Positions 54,205 through 62,628 of a stretch of 64,000 bases of DNA are shown here, piece after piece. Position numbers and translations under genes: made by a program. Source of the DNA: Veillonellaceae bacterium (lineage in GTDB: Bacteria; Bacillota_C; Negativicutes; UBA1444). The first letter of the stretch is position 1; every line of letters begins with the position of its first letter. The stretch covers positions 1 through 64,000 of the forward strand of contig JAAZNU010000033.1 in assembly GCA_012798135.1 (NCBI GenBank). The letters are read 5' to 3'. The notes under the pieces were generated by a model that ran no database searches, was not told where the DNA came from, and saw only the letters and a program-made list of their open reading frames with translations.

Positions 54205-55503
54205 TCACGCCGTCGCGCCAGAACGCGGCAACCGGATCGTGAATAATGTCCCCCTGCCCCATTCGCTGTCCATCCACAAATCGCCGCCATGCTTTTTGAC
54301 CAAACCGTAGGCGATGCTGAGGCCGAGGCCGGTGCCCTCGCCCACCGGCTTGGTGGTGAAAAAAGGATCAAAAATACGACTTTTGTGCTCCTCCCGTATC
54401 CCCGTCCCGTCGTCGGCGATCCGGCAGATGATGTTGTCACCGTCCAAAACAGTCTCCACCGTAATATTTCCCAGAGTATCCCGCTGTTGATTTTTGATGG
54501 CCTGAACGGCGTTGCTCAGAATATTGACCAGTACCTGGCCGATTTTGACCCGGTCGCACTCTATCTCCAGGTTTTCCCCCAGTTTTCGATGCACATGGGC
54601 GATATATTTGATTTCATTCTGCATGATCAATAGGGCCTCTTCCACGATCTGATTCAAATCATGGCGGGCAAAATCATCTACCTTGCCGTCGCGGGCAAAA
54701 TTGCGCAGACTTTGCACGATCTTGGCAACCCGCTCAACCCCCTCGCGGGTTTCGCCGATCAATGGCCCCAGGTCGTCCAGAATCATACCCAGTTTGTTTT
54801 GCTCCTGCTGCTCCACAATTTTCTGCTGCACTCCCGCCAGCACCGCCCGGGGCACCCCCGGATCCGCAAGTTGCCGGCCTAAATTTTGATAAGCGTTCAG
54901 GCTTTCCCGAACTTTTCCGAGGTAACGTTCCAATATCTCCAGGTTGCTGGAAACAAAGCCGAGCGGGTTGTTGATTTCATGAGCCACACCGGCGGCAATC
55001 TGGCCCAGGGACGCCAGTTTCTCGGTCTGGAACAGGGAAAACTGCGTTTCCTGCAATTTGCGGGTCATATCCTGCAAATCGGTGCACTGCTCGTCGATCC
55101 GCTGCAAGGTCTCCTTCAATTGCAGGATGTAGCGGCGGACTTTGATCGCCGCGCGGGTCCGGGCAACCAGGACCGTGGGATTGATTGGTTTGGCGATGAA
55201 GTCGTTGGCGCCGGCCTCGAAACATTCCCGCAAGCTGTCCTGATCCGCCATTCCCGTGAACATCAGAATCTGAATGTCCCGATACTCTTCCCGGCGGCGA
55301 ATTTGCCGCAGCAGGTCGATGCCGTTGAGGCCGGGCATCACGATGTCCAGCAGAACCACGCCGATATTTTCCGTCGCCAGAATCTCCATCACGGTTTCCG
55401 GCTTGTCGCAAACCAGGACGCCGGCATGGTCGACGTTGGCGGTTATGATGTCCCGGGCCACCCGCAAATTGAAACGGTCATCATCCACAACCAGTATTTT
55501 CAT
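54205..55503 (-). CDS. Hybrid signalling protein: N-terminal receiver plus histidine kinase
   Basis: A soluble 432-residue protein. Receiver 1-125 (VVDDDRFNLRVA, VVLLDIVMPGLNGIDLL, FIAKPINP) is followed by a coiled coil (135-165) and a kinase with His in GQIAAGVAHEINNPLGFVS and ATP-binding boxes VLVNILSNAVQAI, IADDGTGI and FEPFFTTKPVGEGTGLGLSIA-like FDPFFTTKPVGEGTG. No sensor or membrane part, so its input comes by phosphotransfer. The kinase core resembles that of the membrane kinase at 47,966. GGAGGAG five bases before ATG 55503. Confidence 0.92.
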   Translation of the reverse strand: MKILVVDDDRFNLRVARDIITANVDHAGVLVCDKPETVMEILATENIGVVLLDIVMPGLNGIDLLRQIRRREEYRDIQILMFTGMADQDSLRECFEAGANDFIAKPINPTVLVARTRAAIKVRRYILQLKETLQRIDEQCTDLQDMTRKLQETQFSLFQTEKLASLGQIAAGVAHEINNPLGFVSSNLEILERYLGKVRESLNAYQNLGRQLADPGVPRAVLAGVQQKIVEQQEQNKLGMILDDLGPLIGETREGVERVAKIVQSLRNFARDGKVDDFARHDLNQIVEEALLIMQNEIKYIAHVHRKLGENLEIECDRVKIGQVLVNILSNAVQAIKNQQRDTLGNITVETVLDGDNIICRIADDGTGIREEHKSRIFDPFFTTKPVGEGTGLGLSIAYGLVKKHGGDLWMDSEWGRGTLFTIRLPRSGATA

Positions 55504-55650
55504 GGCTCCTCCTGTTGCGCCGACAGCGCTTGAGCATGTTGCGTTCCTGCGTAGCGTCGGGTTTGCCGGTGGAGTTGTCTGTTTTTTATTATTTCGTCAT
55601 TGTTTGCCGATTCCCTGCGTTGCCGGGCGATATCCCCGTCGCTTCGGGCC

Positions 55651-55703
55651 GGAATACGAAACAAGGCGTCGCCCGATTGGGGCGACGCCTTGTTTCGTAT
55701 TCC
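55651..55703. terminator. Long perfect hairpin between iorB and the signalling operon
   Basis: Two 24-base arms, beginning GGAATACGAAACAAGGCGTC, pair without mismatch around a five-base loop GATTG. Part of the stem (AAACAAGGCGTCGCCC and its complement ending CTTGTTT) looks like a bidirectional terminator, extended by further pairs. It lies 6 bases past the iorB stop. Confidence 0.75.
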
Positions 55704-55708
55704 GAAGT

Positions 55709-56287
55709 TTACCGAACCGCCGCCATCCCCGCACGAAAAGCGGCCTGATTGAGTTCGATGGTGGACGGTTTTACACTGCAGGCGATTTCGGTCGTGAAGT
55801 CGTCCGGGTTAAGCTGCAGGCACTGCACTAAAGCTCCCAGCAACACCAGATTCATCGCCCGGACGTTGCCCAGGCCGGCTGCAATTTCGCCGGCCGGCAC
55901 CACGACGGTGTTTACCCGGGATCGCAGTTCCGCCAGGATATCCGCCGGATAATCGCACTGGCCGACCAGAATCGGCCCGGACGGAATCTGAAAATCATTG
56001 ACTACCGCGACCCCTGTCGGTTTCAGATACTCCAGCCATCGCAGCGCTTCCATTTTTTCAAAGGCCACCAGAATATCGGCCTGGCCCTTGCCGATGATCG
56101 GCGAAAACACCCGCTCACCGAACCGGACTTGATTACTGACGCTGCCGCCGCGTTGGGCCATTCCGTGCACTTCGGACATTTTTACGTCATAACCGGCGCC
56201 CATCAAGCCCAACGACAGAATCTTACCGGCCAGAATGGTGCCCTGGCCACCTACGCCGACCATAAGAACGCTTTTCACATCCGACAT
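55709..56287 (-). CDS. iorB: Indolepyruvate:ferredoxin oxidoreductase, beta (gamma-domain) subunit
   Basis: The small subunit of an enzyme that decarboxylates aryl pyruvates (from Phe, Tyr, Trp) to aryl-acetyl-CoA while reducing ferredoxin. It is a POR gamma-type domain: VLMVGVGGQGTILAGKIL, DVKMSEVHGMAQRGGSV and AMNLVLLGALV. ATG 56287 has AGGTGA five bases upstream and lies just after the iorA stop; a GTG at 56296 is in frame but overlaps the ribosome site. Last gene of the operon. Confidence 0.94.
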   Translation of the reverse strand: MSDVKSVLMVGVGGQGTILAGKILSLGLMGAGYDVKMSEVHGMAQRGGSVSNQVRFGERVFSPIIGKGQADILVAFEKMEALRWLEYLKPTGVAVVNDFQIPSGPILVGQCDYPADILAELRSRVNTVVVPAGEIAAGLGNVRAMNLVLLGALVQCLQLNPDDFTTEIACSVKPSTIELNQAAFRAGMAAVR

Positions 56288-56288
56288 C

Positions 56289-58070
56289 TTACTCACCTGC
56301 CTTATTGATGGCTTTCACCGGACAAACCTGGAGACAGACCGTGCAGCCGGTGCACTGCACCGGATCAATGCTGGTTTTCCGGCTCTGCTTGTCAAAACGC
56401 AGGGCCGGGCAGCCGGTCTGTACACATTTTTTACAACCGATGCACAGATCGGCCCGGATGACGCATTTGGATCCGCCGACGCCAAATTCCGCCTGATCGC
56501 GTTCCGACCATTTCTTCAATACGCAGGGCCAACGGGTGATAATGACCGCCGGCTCCGACAAAGCCAACGCCCAGGCCAACGCTGCCCGCACTTCGGCCAG
56601 ATCGAGCGGATTGACCGTGCGTACGGCGTTGATCCCCAGGGCCCGGACAATGGCGGGGATGTCGGCCTCCGGGGCCGGCTCGCCCTGCAGAGTGACTCCG
56701 CTGCCCGGATTTTCCTGATGACCGGTCATGCCGGTAGTGCGGTTGTCCATGATGCAGGTCACGACATTGCCGCGGTTGTAGGCGACGTGCAGCAGGCTGG
56801 TCATGCCGGAATGGAAAAAAGTCGAGTCGCCGATCACCGCCACCGTCCGGGTGGACTGTCCCAGGCGATCATAAAGTTTCTGCACGCCATGTCCCATGCT
56901 GATGCTGGCGCCCATGCAGATGCAGGTATCCTTGGCGTTGAGCGGCGCATTTCCCCCCAGGGAATAGCAGCCAATGTCGCCGGTCACCATCAGGTCCTTT
57001 ATTTTGCTGAGTTCATAGAAGAACCCGCGATGGGGACAGCCGGCACACAGCAATGGCGGCCGGGCGACGATCCGGGTCGGATCGGTTTCAGGGAATGAAG
57101 TCCGCCGGCCTGTCAGGGCCTGCGCCACAATATCCGGCGACAACTCGCCGATAACCGGTAGTTTTTCCTTGCCGACGCAAGGAACTCCTGCCGCCTTGAT
57201 TTGTTCCTCCAGATAGGGCTCCAGCTCTTCCACCACATATAAAGTTTCGACCGCCGCCGCGAAGGACCGGATTTTTTGCAGCGGCAGGGGAAACGTGAAT
57301 CCCAGTTTCAAGTAGGAGGCCCCGTCGCCGAATACTTCCCGGGCGTATTGGTAGCCGACGCCGGAAGCGATCACGCCGATCCGCCGGTCATGCCATTCGA
57401 CGTGGTTCAGTTCTGTGCTTTCGGTAAACTCCCGCAGTCGTCCCAGGCGGGCTTCGACGGCCACCCGCCTGATGCGGGCGGTAGCGGGAACCAGATCGTA
57501 CTTGAGAACATCCCGCTGGTACGGTTTTTTCAGCGCCGGTTCCCGCGGACCGGTTTCCACGATGCTCTTGCTGTGACAGATTCGCGTCGTCACCCGCAAT
57601 AGCACCGGCGTATCGAGTTCCTCGCTGATTGCCAGCGCCGCCTTGACCATGTCCTTGGCCTCCTGGCTGTCGCTCGGCTCCACCATGGCGATTTTGGCGA
57701 ACTTGGCGTAGTAACGGTTGTCCTGCTCATTCTGCGACGAATGGCAGCCAGGATCGTCGGCGCTGACCAAAACCAGGCCGCCGTTGACGCCGCTGTAGGC
57801 AAAGCTGAACAGGGGATCCGCCGCCACATTTACGCCGACCATCTTCATGGCGGACAGGGCCCGGCCGCCGACCACCGACACGCCGATCGCCGCTTCCAGC
57901 GCCACTTTCTCATTCGGCGCCCATTCAGCCAGGATATCGTCCTTGAACTCCGCGATGTTTTCCAGAATTTCCGTGCCGGGAGTTCCCGGATAGGCCGCGG
58001 CGTACATGACGCCGGCCTCCCAGGCGCCCTGCGCGATAGCTTCGTTGCCCGTTAATAATTTTTTCATCAT
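56289..58070 (-). CDS. iorA: Indolepyruvate:ferredoxin oxidoreductase, alpha subunit
   Basis: The catalytic subunit, 593 residues: an N-terminal pyrimidine-binding domain (GNEAIAQGAWEAGVMYAAAYPGTPGTEI), a thiamine-pyrophosphate-binding domain (PPLLCAGCPHRGFFYELS, GDIGCYSLGGNAPLNAKDTC, MDNRTTGMTGHQENP) and a C-terminal ferredoxin part with CIGCKKCVQTGCPAL and CTGCTVCLQVCPVKA. Tandem ATGs at 58070 and 58067 follow AGGAG; the first has six bases spacing. The long upstream frame is antisense noise over ptb. With ptb and buk it forms an energy-conserving 2-oxoacid pathway. Confidence 0.95.
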   Translation of the reverse strand: MMKKLLTGNEAIAQGAWEAGVMYAAAYPGTPGTEILENIAEFKDDILAEWAPNEKVALEAAIGVSVVGGRALSAMKMVGVNVAADPLFSFAYSGVNGGLVLVSADDPGCHSSQNEQDNRYYAKFAKIAMVEPSDSQEAKDMVKAALAISEELDTPVLLRVTTRICHSKSIVETGPREPALKKPYQRDVLKYDLVPATARIRRVAVEARLGRLREFTESTELNHVEWHDRRIGVIASGVGYQYAREVFGDGASYLKLGFTFPLPLQKIRSFAAAVETLYVVEELEPYLEEQIKAAGVPCVGKEKLPVIGELSPDIVAQALTGRRTSFPETDPTRIVARPPLLCAGCPHRGFFYELSKIKDLMVTGDIGCYSLGGNAPLNAKDTCICMGASISMGHGVQKLYDRLGQSTRTVAVIGDSTFFHSGMTSLLHVAYNRGNVVTCIMDNRTTGMTGHQENPGSGVTLQGEPAPEADIPAIVRALGINAVRTVNPLDLAEVRAALAWALALSEPAVIITRWPCVLKKWSERDQAEFGVGGSKCVIRADLCIGCKKCVQTGCPALRFDKQSRKTSIDPVQCTGCTVCLQVCPVKAINKAGE

Positions 58071-58087
58071 CCGCGCTCCTTTCCCGG

Positions 58088-59014
58088 TTATAAAAATGTT
58101 TGCCCCGGTGAATCCGACCCCGCCGCCAGGCAACAGGCCAAAGCGATCGAATTCAGTTTCGCCGCCGCCGAATCGGCGCGCGACACCATCACCACCGGCC
58201 GGATCGCCCCCAGAATCACCCCGGCGCTTTGAGCCCCGGCGCAATGAATCAGCGCCTTGCCCAGGATATTTCCGGCTTCGATCCCCGGTACCACAAACAA
58301 ATCGACATCGCCGGCAATCCGGCTCTTAATTCCTTTGTGCGCCGCCGCCTCCCGGCTGAGCGCCACATCCATGGCCATCGGCCCTTCGACGATCGCCGGC
58401 CCGAGTTCGCCCCGTCGGTTCATTTCCATCAAATCCCGGGCATCGACCGTGGCCGGCATTTTGGGGCTGACCACCTCATTCGCCGCCAGGACGGCGACTT
58501 TGGGACAGTCGATTCCCAAATCGACCAATGCCAACAACGAACTGCGCACGATATCCGCCTTTTCCGCCAGGGTCGGGGCGACATTCATGCCGCCGTCCGT
58601 ATGGAACACCAGTTTTTTGTCGCCGGGAATCTCGAAGGCGGCCAGATGACACAGCAAACGGTCGGTTCGCAAGCCGCATTCGGGATGCAGAACCGCCCGC
58701 AAAAAATCACTGCTGTTCACCATTCCTTTCATGAGAATGCCGGCTTCAGTTCCGTTCACGATTTTCGCCGCGGTCAGGGCCGCCCGCGCCGGTTCAGGCT
58801 CATGAATCAGGCGAATGTCGGCCGGCAACCCCACGCTGGCCAGCAATGGACGTATCAGTGTCTCGTCTCCTACCAGTACAGGTTCGGCCATCCCCGCATC
58901 CCGAGCCGCTTTTACCGCCCGCAGCGCTTCCTCGTCCTGCGCCGCCGCCACCACTACCGGCAACGGTCCACGGTTGCGGGCCCGGATTCGCAGTTCTTCA
59001 AAACCGGTCAGCAT
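58088..59014 (-). CDS. ptb: Phosphate butyryltransferase-type acyltransferase
   Basis: It exchanges CoA for phosphate on an acyl-CoA. The 308 residues belong to the Ptb/Pta_PTA_PTB family: GILMKGMVNSSDFLRAVL, KLVFHTDGGMNVAPTLAEK, EVVSPKMPATVDA and VDLFVVPGIEAGNILGKAL. In this operon the substrate is probably an aryl- or branched-chain acyl-CoA from IorAB rather than butyryl-CoA; that is inference. It lies 16 bases after buk. Confidence 0.93.
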   Translation of the reverse strand: MLTGFEELRIRARNRGPLPVVVAAAQDEEALRAVKAARDAGMAEPVLVGDETLIRPLLASVGLPADIRLIHEPEPARAALTAAKIVNGTEAGILMKGMVNSSDFLRAVLHPECGLRTDRLLCHLAAFEIPGDKKLVFHTDGGMNVAPTLAEKADIVRSSLLALVDLGIDCPKVAVLAANEVVSPKMPATVDARDLMEMNRRGELGPAIVEGPMAMDVALSREAAAHKGIKSRIAGDVDLFVVPGIEAGNILGKALIHCAGAQSAGVILGAIRPVVMVSRADSAAAKLNSIALACCLAAGSDSPGQTFL

Positions 59015-59029
59015 GGTTGCACCCCCGTT

Positions 59030-60094
59030 TCAGCAATACGCATGGGCTTCCTCCTCGCCCCGGATCACCCGCAAGGCGCCGGCGTTCAGGGCTTCCAGTT
59101 CCTCCTCGCCAGGAACGACGGCCACGGGCGCTATGAAAGATACCCGTTCGGTAATCGGCTCCACAATATAAGGAGCATAGGCCATGCCCCCCGTCAGAAC
59201 GATGCGGTCCACGCGGCCCTTGACCACGGTCGCCAGCGCGCCGATGGATTTCGAGACCTGGTAGGAAAACGCCGCCAGCAGCAAGCCGGCCTGTTCATCG
59301 CCGCCTTCCGCCAACTGCCGCACCTGGCGGACATCCTTCGTTCCCAGATAGCCATAAATTCCGCCGGAATTGAACAGGGCGTCCCGGACCTCCGCCAGGC
59401 TGTATTTCCCGGAATAACAGAGTTTCACCAACTGGGCGCAGGGAACGCCGCCGGAGCGGCCGGGCGAAAACGGCCCTTCGTCCCGGCCGTCCACAATATC
59501 GATCATGCGACCGCCACTGTGCACCGACAGGGATACTCCCGAGCCGAGATGCGCCACCACCAGATTGGCCGCTTCGTAGCTTTTGCCGATTTCCGCCGCC
59601 ACCCGGCGGGCCACCGCTTTCATATTCAAAGCATGGCTCATGCTGACCCGTTCGAACCAGGGCGAGCCGGATATCCGGGCCACCGGCGCCAGCTCATCCA
59701 CGGATACCGGGTCGACGATAAACGCCGGAATCCGAAGTTCCTTCGCCAGTTCAAACGCCATCGCCGCACCGAGATTCGAGGCATGTTCCCCACGTTCCGC
59801 CGCTTTCATATCCTGAACCATGGCCGAATTCACCCGATAGGTCCCGCCTGTCAACGGTTTCATCAGTCCACCCCGGCCGACGACCGCCGTCAGCGAAGTC
59901 AACGGGATCTGTGCCATCGCCAGTTCCTGACGGATCAGGCCGAGACGATAGGGATATTGGTCAAAGACCCGGGAATAATTCGCCAATTCCGCGCCATGAT
60001 GTTCCAGCGTTCGTTTCAGCCGGGCCGACTCACCGTCAAACACGGCAAATTTGGTGGAAGTTGCTCCGGGATTGATGACCAATATTCTTTCCAC
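59030..60094 (-). CDS. buk: Butyrate kinase-type acyl kinase
   Basis: It converts an acyl phosphate and ADP to the acid and ATP. The 354-residue protein is an acetokinase-family ASKHA kinase: ILVINPGATSTKFAVFDGE (phosphate loop), VVGRGGLMKPLTGGTY, VVAHLGSGVSLSVHSGGRM and IVLTGGMAYAPYIV. GTG 60094 has GAGGAGG seven bases upstream. First gene of buk-ptb-iorA-iorB. An iso- or aryl-acid substrate is plausible. Confidence 0.93.
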   Translation of the reverse strand: MERILVINPGATSTKFAVFDGESARLKRTLEHHGAELANYSRVFDQYPYRLGLIRQELAMAQIPLTSLTAVVGRGGLMKPLTGGTYRVNSAMVQDMKAAERGEHASNLGAAMAFELAKELRIPAFIVDPVSVDELAPVARISGSPWFERVSMSHALNMKAVARRVAAEIGKSYEAANLVVAHLGSGVSLSVHSGGRMIDIVDGRDEGPFSPGRSGGVPCAQLVKLCYSGKYSLAEVRDALFNSGGIYGYLGTKDVRQVRQLAEGGDEQAGLLLAAFSYQVSKSIGALATVVKGRVDRIVLTGGMAYAPYIVEPITERVSFIAPVAVVPGEEELEALNAGALRVIRGEEEAHAYC

Positions 60095-60139
60095 TGTGCG
60101 CCTCCTCGTGTCGGCGGCAACTCGCTGCCAACGTTCTTA

Positions 60140-60172
60140 AGAATAAAATAAACCCTCCAGTTACGGGAGGGT
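60140..60172 (-). terminator. Rho-independent terminator after the MerR-type gene
   Basis: ACCCTCC and GGAGGGT pair around CGTAAC on the minus strand, followed by TTATTTTATTCTT. It separates the MerR-family regulator from buk, so the two are not cotranscribed unless read through. Confidence 0.82.
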
Positions 60173-60232
60173 CAATAGCCGCATAAAAAAAATGCTCCCG
60201 GAGTGGATCGGAAGCCTTCGTCAGTGGAGAGA

Positions 60233-61054
60233 TCACCGGCAGACCGGTAGCTGGATCTCTGTCAGATACCTGCTGGAATCGCCGGAAATGAATTCATCCA
60301 CTATGGCCCGTTCCACCGCCTCGCCGTTCAGATGCAATCCCTGCCGGTCGACAAATGAGATCAATTGCCGGTATGACTCGGTGGAGTCATTGTGGCTGCC
60401 CCTAAAGCGCAAACAGGCATAGTCGCCGGCCGGCAGCGTCACCGACAGTGACGATTCCTCCAGCGAATCCTCCACCAGAATAAAGACGGAATTATATTCC
60501 TGAAAATTTTCCTGTCGCAGATTCGCCACCGATACCGTGAACCCGACCTTGCCTATGAAGATCGGCGAATGCTTCCCGCCAATCAGCTTTTCGAGTTTCC
60601 GCACCTGCATTTCCAGCTCCGGACCACGTCGGATGCTGGCCTGCAGCTGAAGAATCCGCCGCTCGGGATATGCTTTGATGAGCGGGGTTCCCAAGCCGTC
60701 GCCGCCCAGGGCGGTTTCCAGCTCCGCGATGCGGCTGCCGAACTTGCGCCGGGTCTGTTCCAGCTCGCATATCTTTTCATCGATACTGCGCTGCTGTCGC
60801 TTCAGCAACTGCAGGAAACTCTCCACCCGCCGCTGGTTGAAATGGGCGGCGATCTCCGCCAGCGGCACGCCCAGCAGCCGCAGATACTTGATGATATCCA
60901 ACTGCTCGAACTGTTCGGTGGAATAGTACCGATAACCGGTGTCACGGTTCACTTCCACCGGTTTGAACAGGCCGATTTCATCATAATAGCGCAATGTTTT
61001 GATCGGTACGTTCATCAAGCGGGACATTTCGCCGATCGAAAACCGGTTCTGCAT
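60233..61054 (-). CDS. MerR-family regulator with GyrI-like effector domain
   Basis: A 273-residue activator of the BltR/BmrR type. The winged helix MQNRFSIGEMSRLMNVPIKT leads to LRYYDEIGLFKPVEV; a coiled coil follows (about 75-115, FLQLLKRQQRSIDEKICELEQ) and a GyrI-like ligand-binding domain makes up the rest. Such proteins sense lipophilic cations or other small molecules. It lies upstream of buk-ptb-ior in the same direction but behind a terminator, so control of that operon is possible yet unproven. Confidence 0.9.
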   Translation of the reverse strand: MQNRFSIGEMSRLMNVPIKTLRYYDEIGLFKPVEVNRDTGYRYYSTEQFEQLDIIKYLRLLGVPLAEIAAHFNQRRVESFLQLLKRQQRSIDEKICELEQTRRKFGSRIAELETALGGDGLGTPLIKAYPERRILQLQASIRRGPELEMQVRKLEKLIGGKHSPIFIGKVGFTVSVANLRQENFQEYNSVFILVEDSLEESSLSVTLPAGDYACLRFRGSHNDSTESYRQLISFVDRQGLHLNGEAVERAIVDEFISGDSSRYLTEIQLPVCR

Positions 61055-61166
61055 TCAACTCACCCATCCGCTTCCTCCGAATCTTCGGCCATAAACCGAC
61101 AAGGCCCCCTGCAGATTCGTTCGTGAATTGCAAGGGGCGTTGCGGTCGCGAATCCTTCCGGTCTGT

Positions 61167-61637
61167 TTAGGCGTCCACTTTGGTCGTCAGATAGATCCCG
61201 ACAGTCATGTGGCTGATTTGGTCCTGGTTCTCTTCGATCGCATCAATATGGGCGTCTTCATCATTCAGGATTTTTTCAAGAATTTCCCTGGTCGCGTAGT
61301 CCTTCACATCGCCCGCCAATTTGATCGCTGCATTATAGGCGGCGATGGCGCCCTCTTCCGCCTCGTGGTCGTATTGAAACATTTTCGGAACATCACTGCC
61401 GATGTGAATCGGATTCAGTTTCGAGACGATCGGGGTTCCTTCGAGGAATAAAATCCGGGCGATCAGCATAGCCGTGTGTTTCATCTCGTCGATGGCGCGC
61501 TTTTCGAAGTGCTCGTGAAGTTTGCCATAGCCCCAGTTGTCGCACATCTCGGCATGAACGATATACTGGTTGATGGCGGTCAGTTCGTCGGCAAGCAAGG
61601 CGTTCAAAGTTTCGATCAGCTTGGGATCTCCTTTCAT
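61167..61637 (-). CDS. bfr: Bacterioferritin
   Basis: An iron-storing, heme-binding 24-mer subunit, 156 residues. Ferroxidase ligands fit the family (Glu in ADELTAINQY, Glu51-x-x-His54 in DEMKHTAML, and later Glu/His in NDEDAHIDAIEEN), and Met52, the heme ligand of bacterioferritins, is present. AAGGGG about eleven bases before the ATG. It stands alone between the MerR gene and the SagB-type gene. Confidence 0.96.
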   Translation of the reverse strand: MKGDPKLIETLNALLADELTAINQYIVHAEMCDNWGYGKLHEHFEKRAIDEMKHTAMLIARILFLEGTPIVSKLNPIHIGSDVPKMFQYDHEAEEGAIAAYNAAIKLAGDVKDYATREILEKILNDEDAHIDAIEENQDQISHMTVGIYLTTKVDA

Positions 61638-61721
61638 CGGTACATAGCCCCTTTCGTATAATATTTGAGGGTTCTTCTCCCCTTGTAGTCAACTATTCGA
61701 CAAGTTCGCCGCCATTCCTTT

Positions 61722-62462
61722 TCAGCGCGCCGGCAATTTCCCAACAACAGCGGCATATACGGCAAAGCGATTTTCGCCGTCGATCTCCAGCGCACTGTTC
61801 AGTTTTTCGTCATCGAACGCGGCAATGGCGCAAACGCCGCACTCCAACGGCGCCGCTCCCAGGTACAGGTTCTGGCATACGTGTCCGGCGTCCAGAAAAA
61901 CATATCGCCAGGCGCGCTCACTATAACGCCAGGCGCTACGGTATACATCGGCAACCCAGAAAAAGCCGAGGGCGGCCCGGCTGACCATGTCCTGGCCGAG
62001 GCAGGCTTCCTGGACCTGCTGGCTGATTCTCGCATCCAGCCGCAGCGGCGCCACCGCATGTTCCAGGGCAATATAGCGGTACAGTCCGTTGTTCAGACCT
62101 TTGACGTGGTTGATCAGCACATAGGTGTCCAGCGGATGGCGGGCGCCGGCGGAGGGCACGGTGCGGATCGTGGCCAGCGGCAAGACCTGCTGCACGCCTT
62201 GGGTACACCAGAGCAGCCAGGCCATTTCCTCCAGCGTTAACGGCGCCGGCGAAAATCGCCGGATACTGCGCCGGCCGGTGATCGTATTTTCCAGCAACAC
62301 GGAAGGCGGTTTCAAATGATCCGGCTTGGTCAAATGAATGACCGGTCCGGGCCCGGTATAAGGCGATTCCAGCTCTGGCGGCGGCAAGCCCTGACTTTGG
62401 TCCGAAGGCGTCAGCTGCTCATAATAAGTCCGACGGATAAACTCTGTGCCGGTCTGGTTCAT
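61722..62462 (-). CDS. SagB/ThcOx-type nitroreductase-family dehydrogenase
   Basis: A 246-residue FMN-dependent oxidoreductase. TGRRSIRRFSPAPLTLEEMAWLLWCTQGV and RTVPSAGARHPLDTYVLI are typical of the SagB group, and the end carries GHVCQNLYLGAAPLECGVCAIAAFDD. SagB proteins oxidise azolines in peptide natural products, but there is no YcaO or precursor peptide nearby, so a stand-alone reductase is more likely. ATG 62462 has a purine-rich GGGAGGGG upstream; the ATG-like start at 62483 is not needed. Confidence 0.9.
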   Translation of the reverse strand: MNQTGTEFIRRTYYEQLTPSDQSQGLPPPELESPYTGPGPVIHLTKPDHLKPPSVLLENTITGRRSIRRFSPAPLTLEEMAWLLWCTQGVQQVLPLATIRTVPSAGARHPLDTYVLINHVKGLNNGLYRYIALEHAVAPLRLDARISQQVQEACLGQDMVSRAALGFFWVADVYRSAWRYSERAWRYVFLDAGHVCQNLYLGAAPLECGVCAIAAFDDEKLNSALEIDGENRFAVYAAVVGKLPAR

Positions 62463-62560
62463 GGCGTCCCCTCCCGCTGTCATGATTAATGGTATGAATT
62501 ATGATTCCACAATAATCAGTAAATTTCCTTTTACTTCACGGCTACGAACTCAACAAATAC

Positions 62561-62605
62561 AAAAACGGCGGCGGTGGCCGACAAAATTCGACCACCGCCG
62601 CCGTT
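62561..62605 (-). terminator. Rho-independent terminator after the carbonic anhydrase gene
   Basis: AACGGCGGCGGTGG and CCACCGCCGCCGTT form a 14-pair stem, followed on the minus strand by TTTTTGTATTTG. It starts 24 bases after the stop. Confidence 0.9.
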
Positions 62606-62628
62606 AACCAGGAACAAAATCGGCATTA

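Noticed and set aside
61095..61140. Terminator between bfr and the MerR-type gene
   Set aside because: An imperfect inverted repeat (GCCCCCTGCA and TGCAAGGGGC) is present, but no T-tract follows on either strand.
62528..62560. Another rlmD-like tail (FVEFVAVK-stop on the minus strand) near the carbonic anhydrase terminator
   Set aside because: Only nine residues agree loosely, there is no FPQ block and no rlmD terminator; most likely chance.
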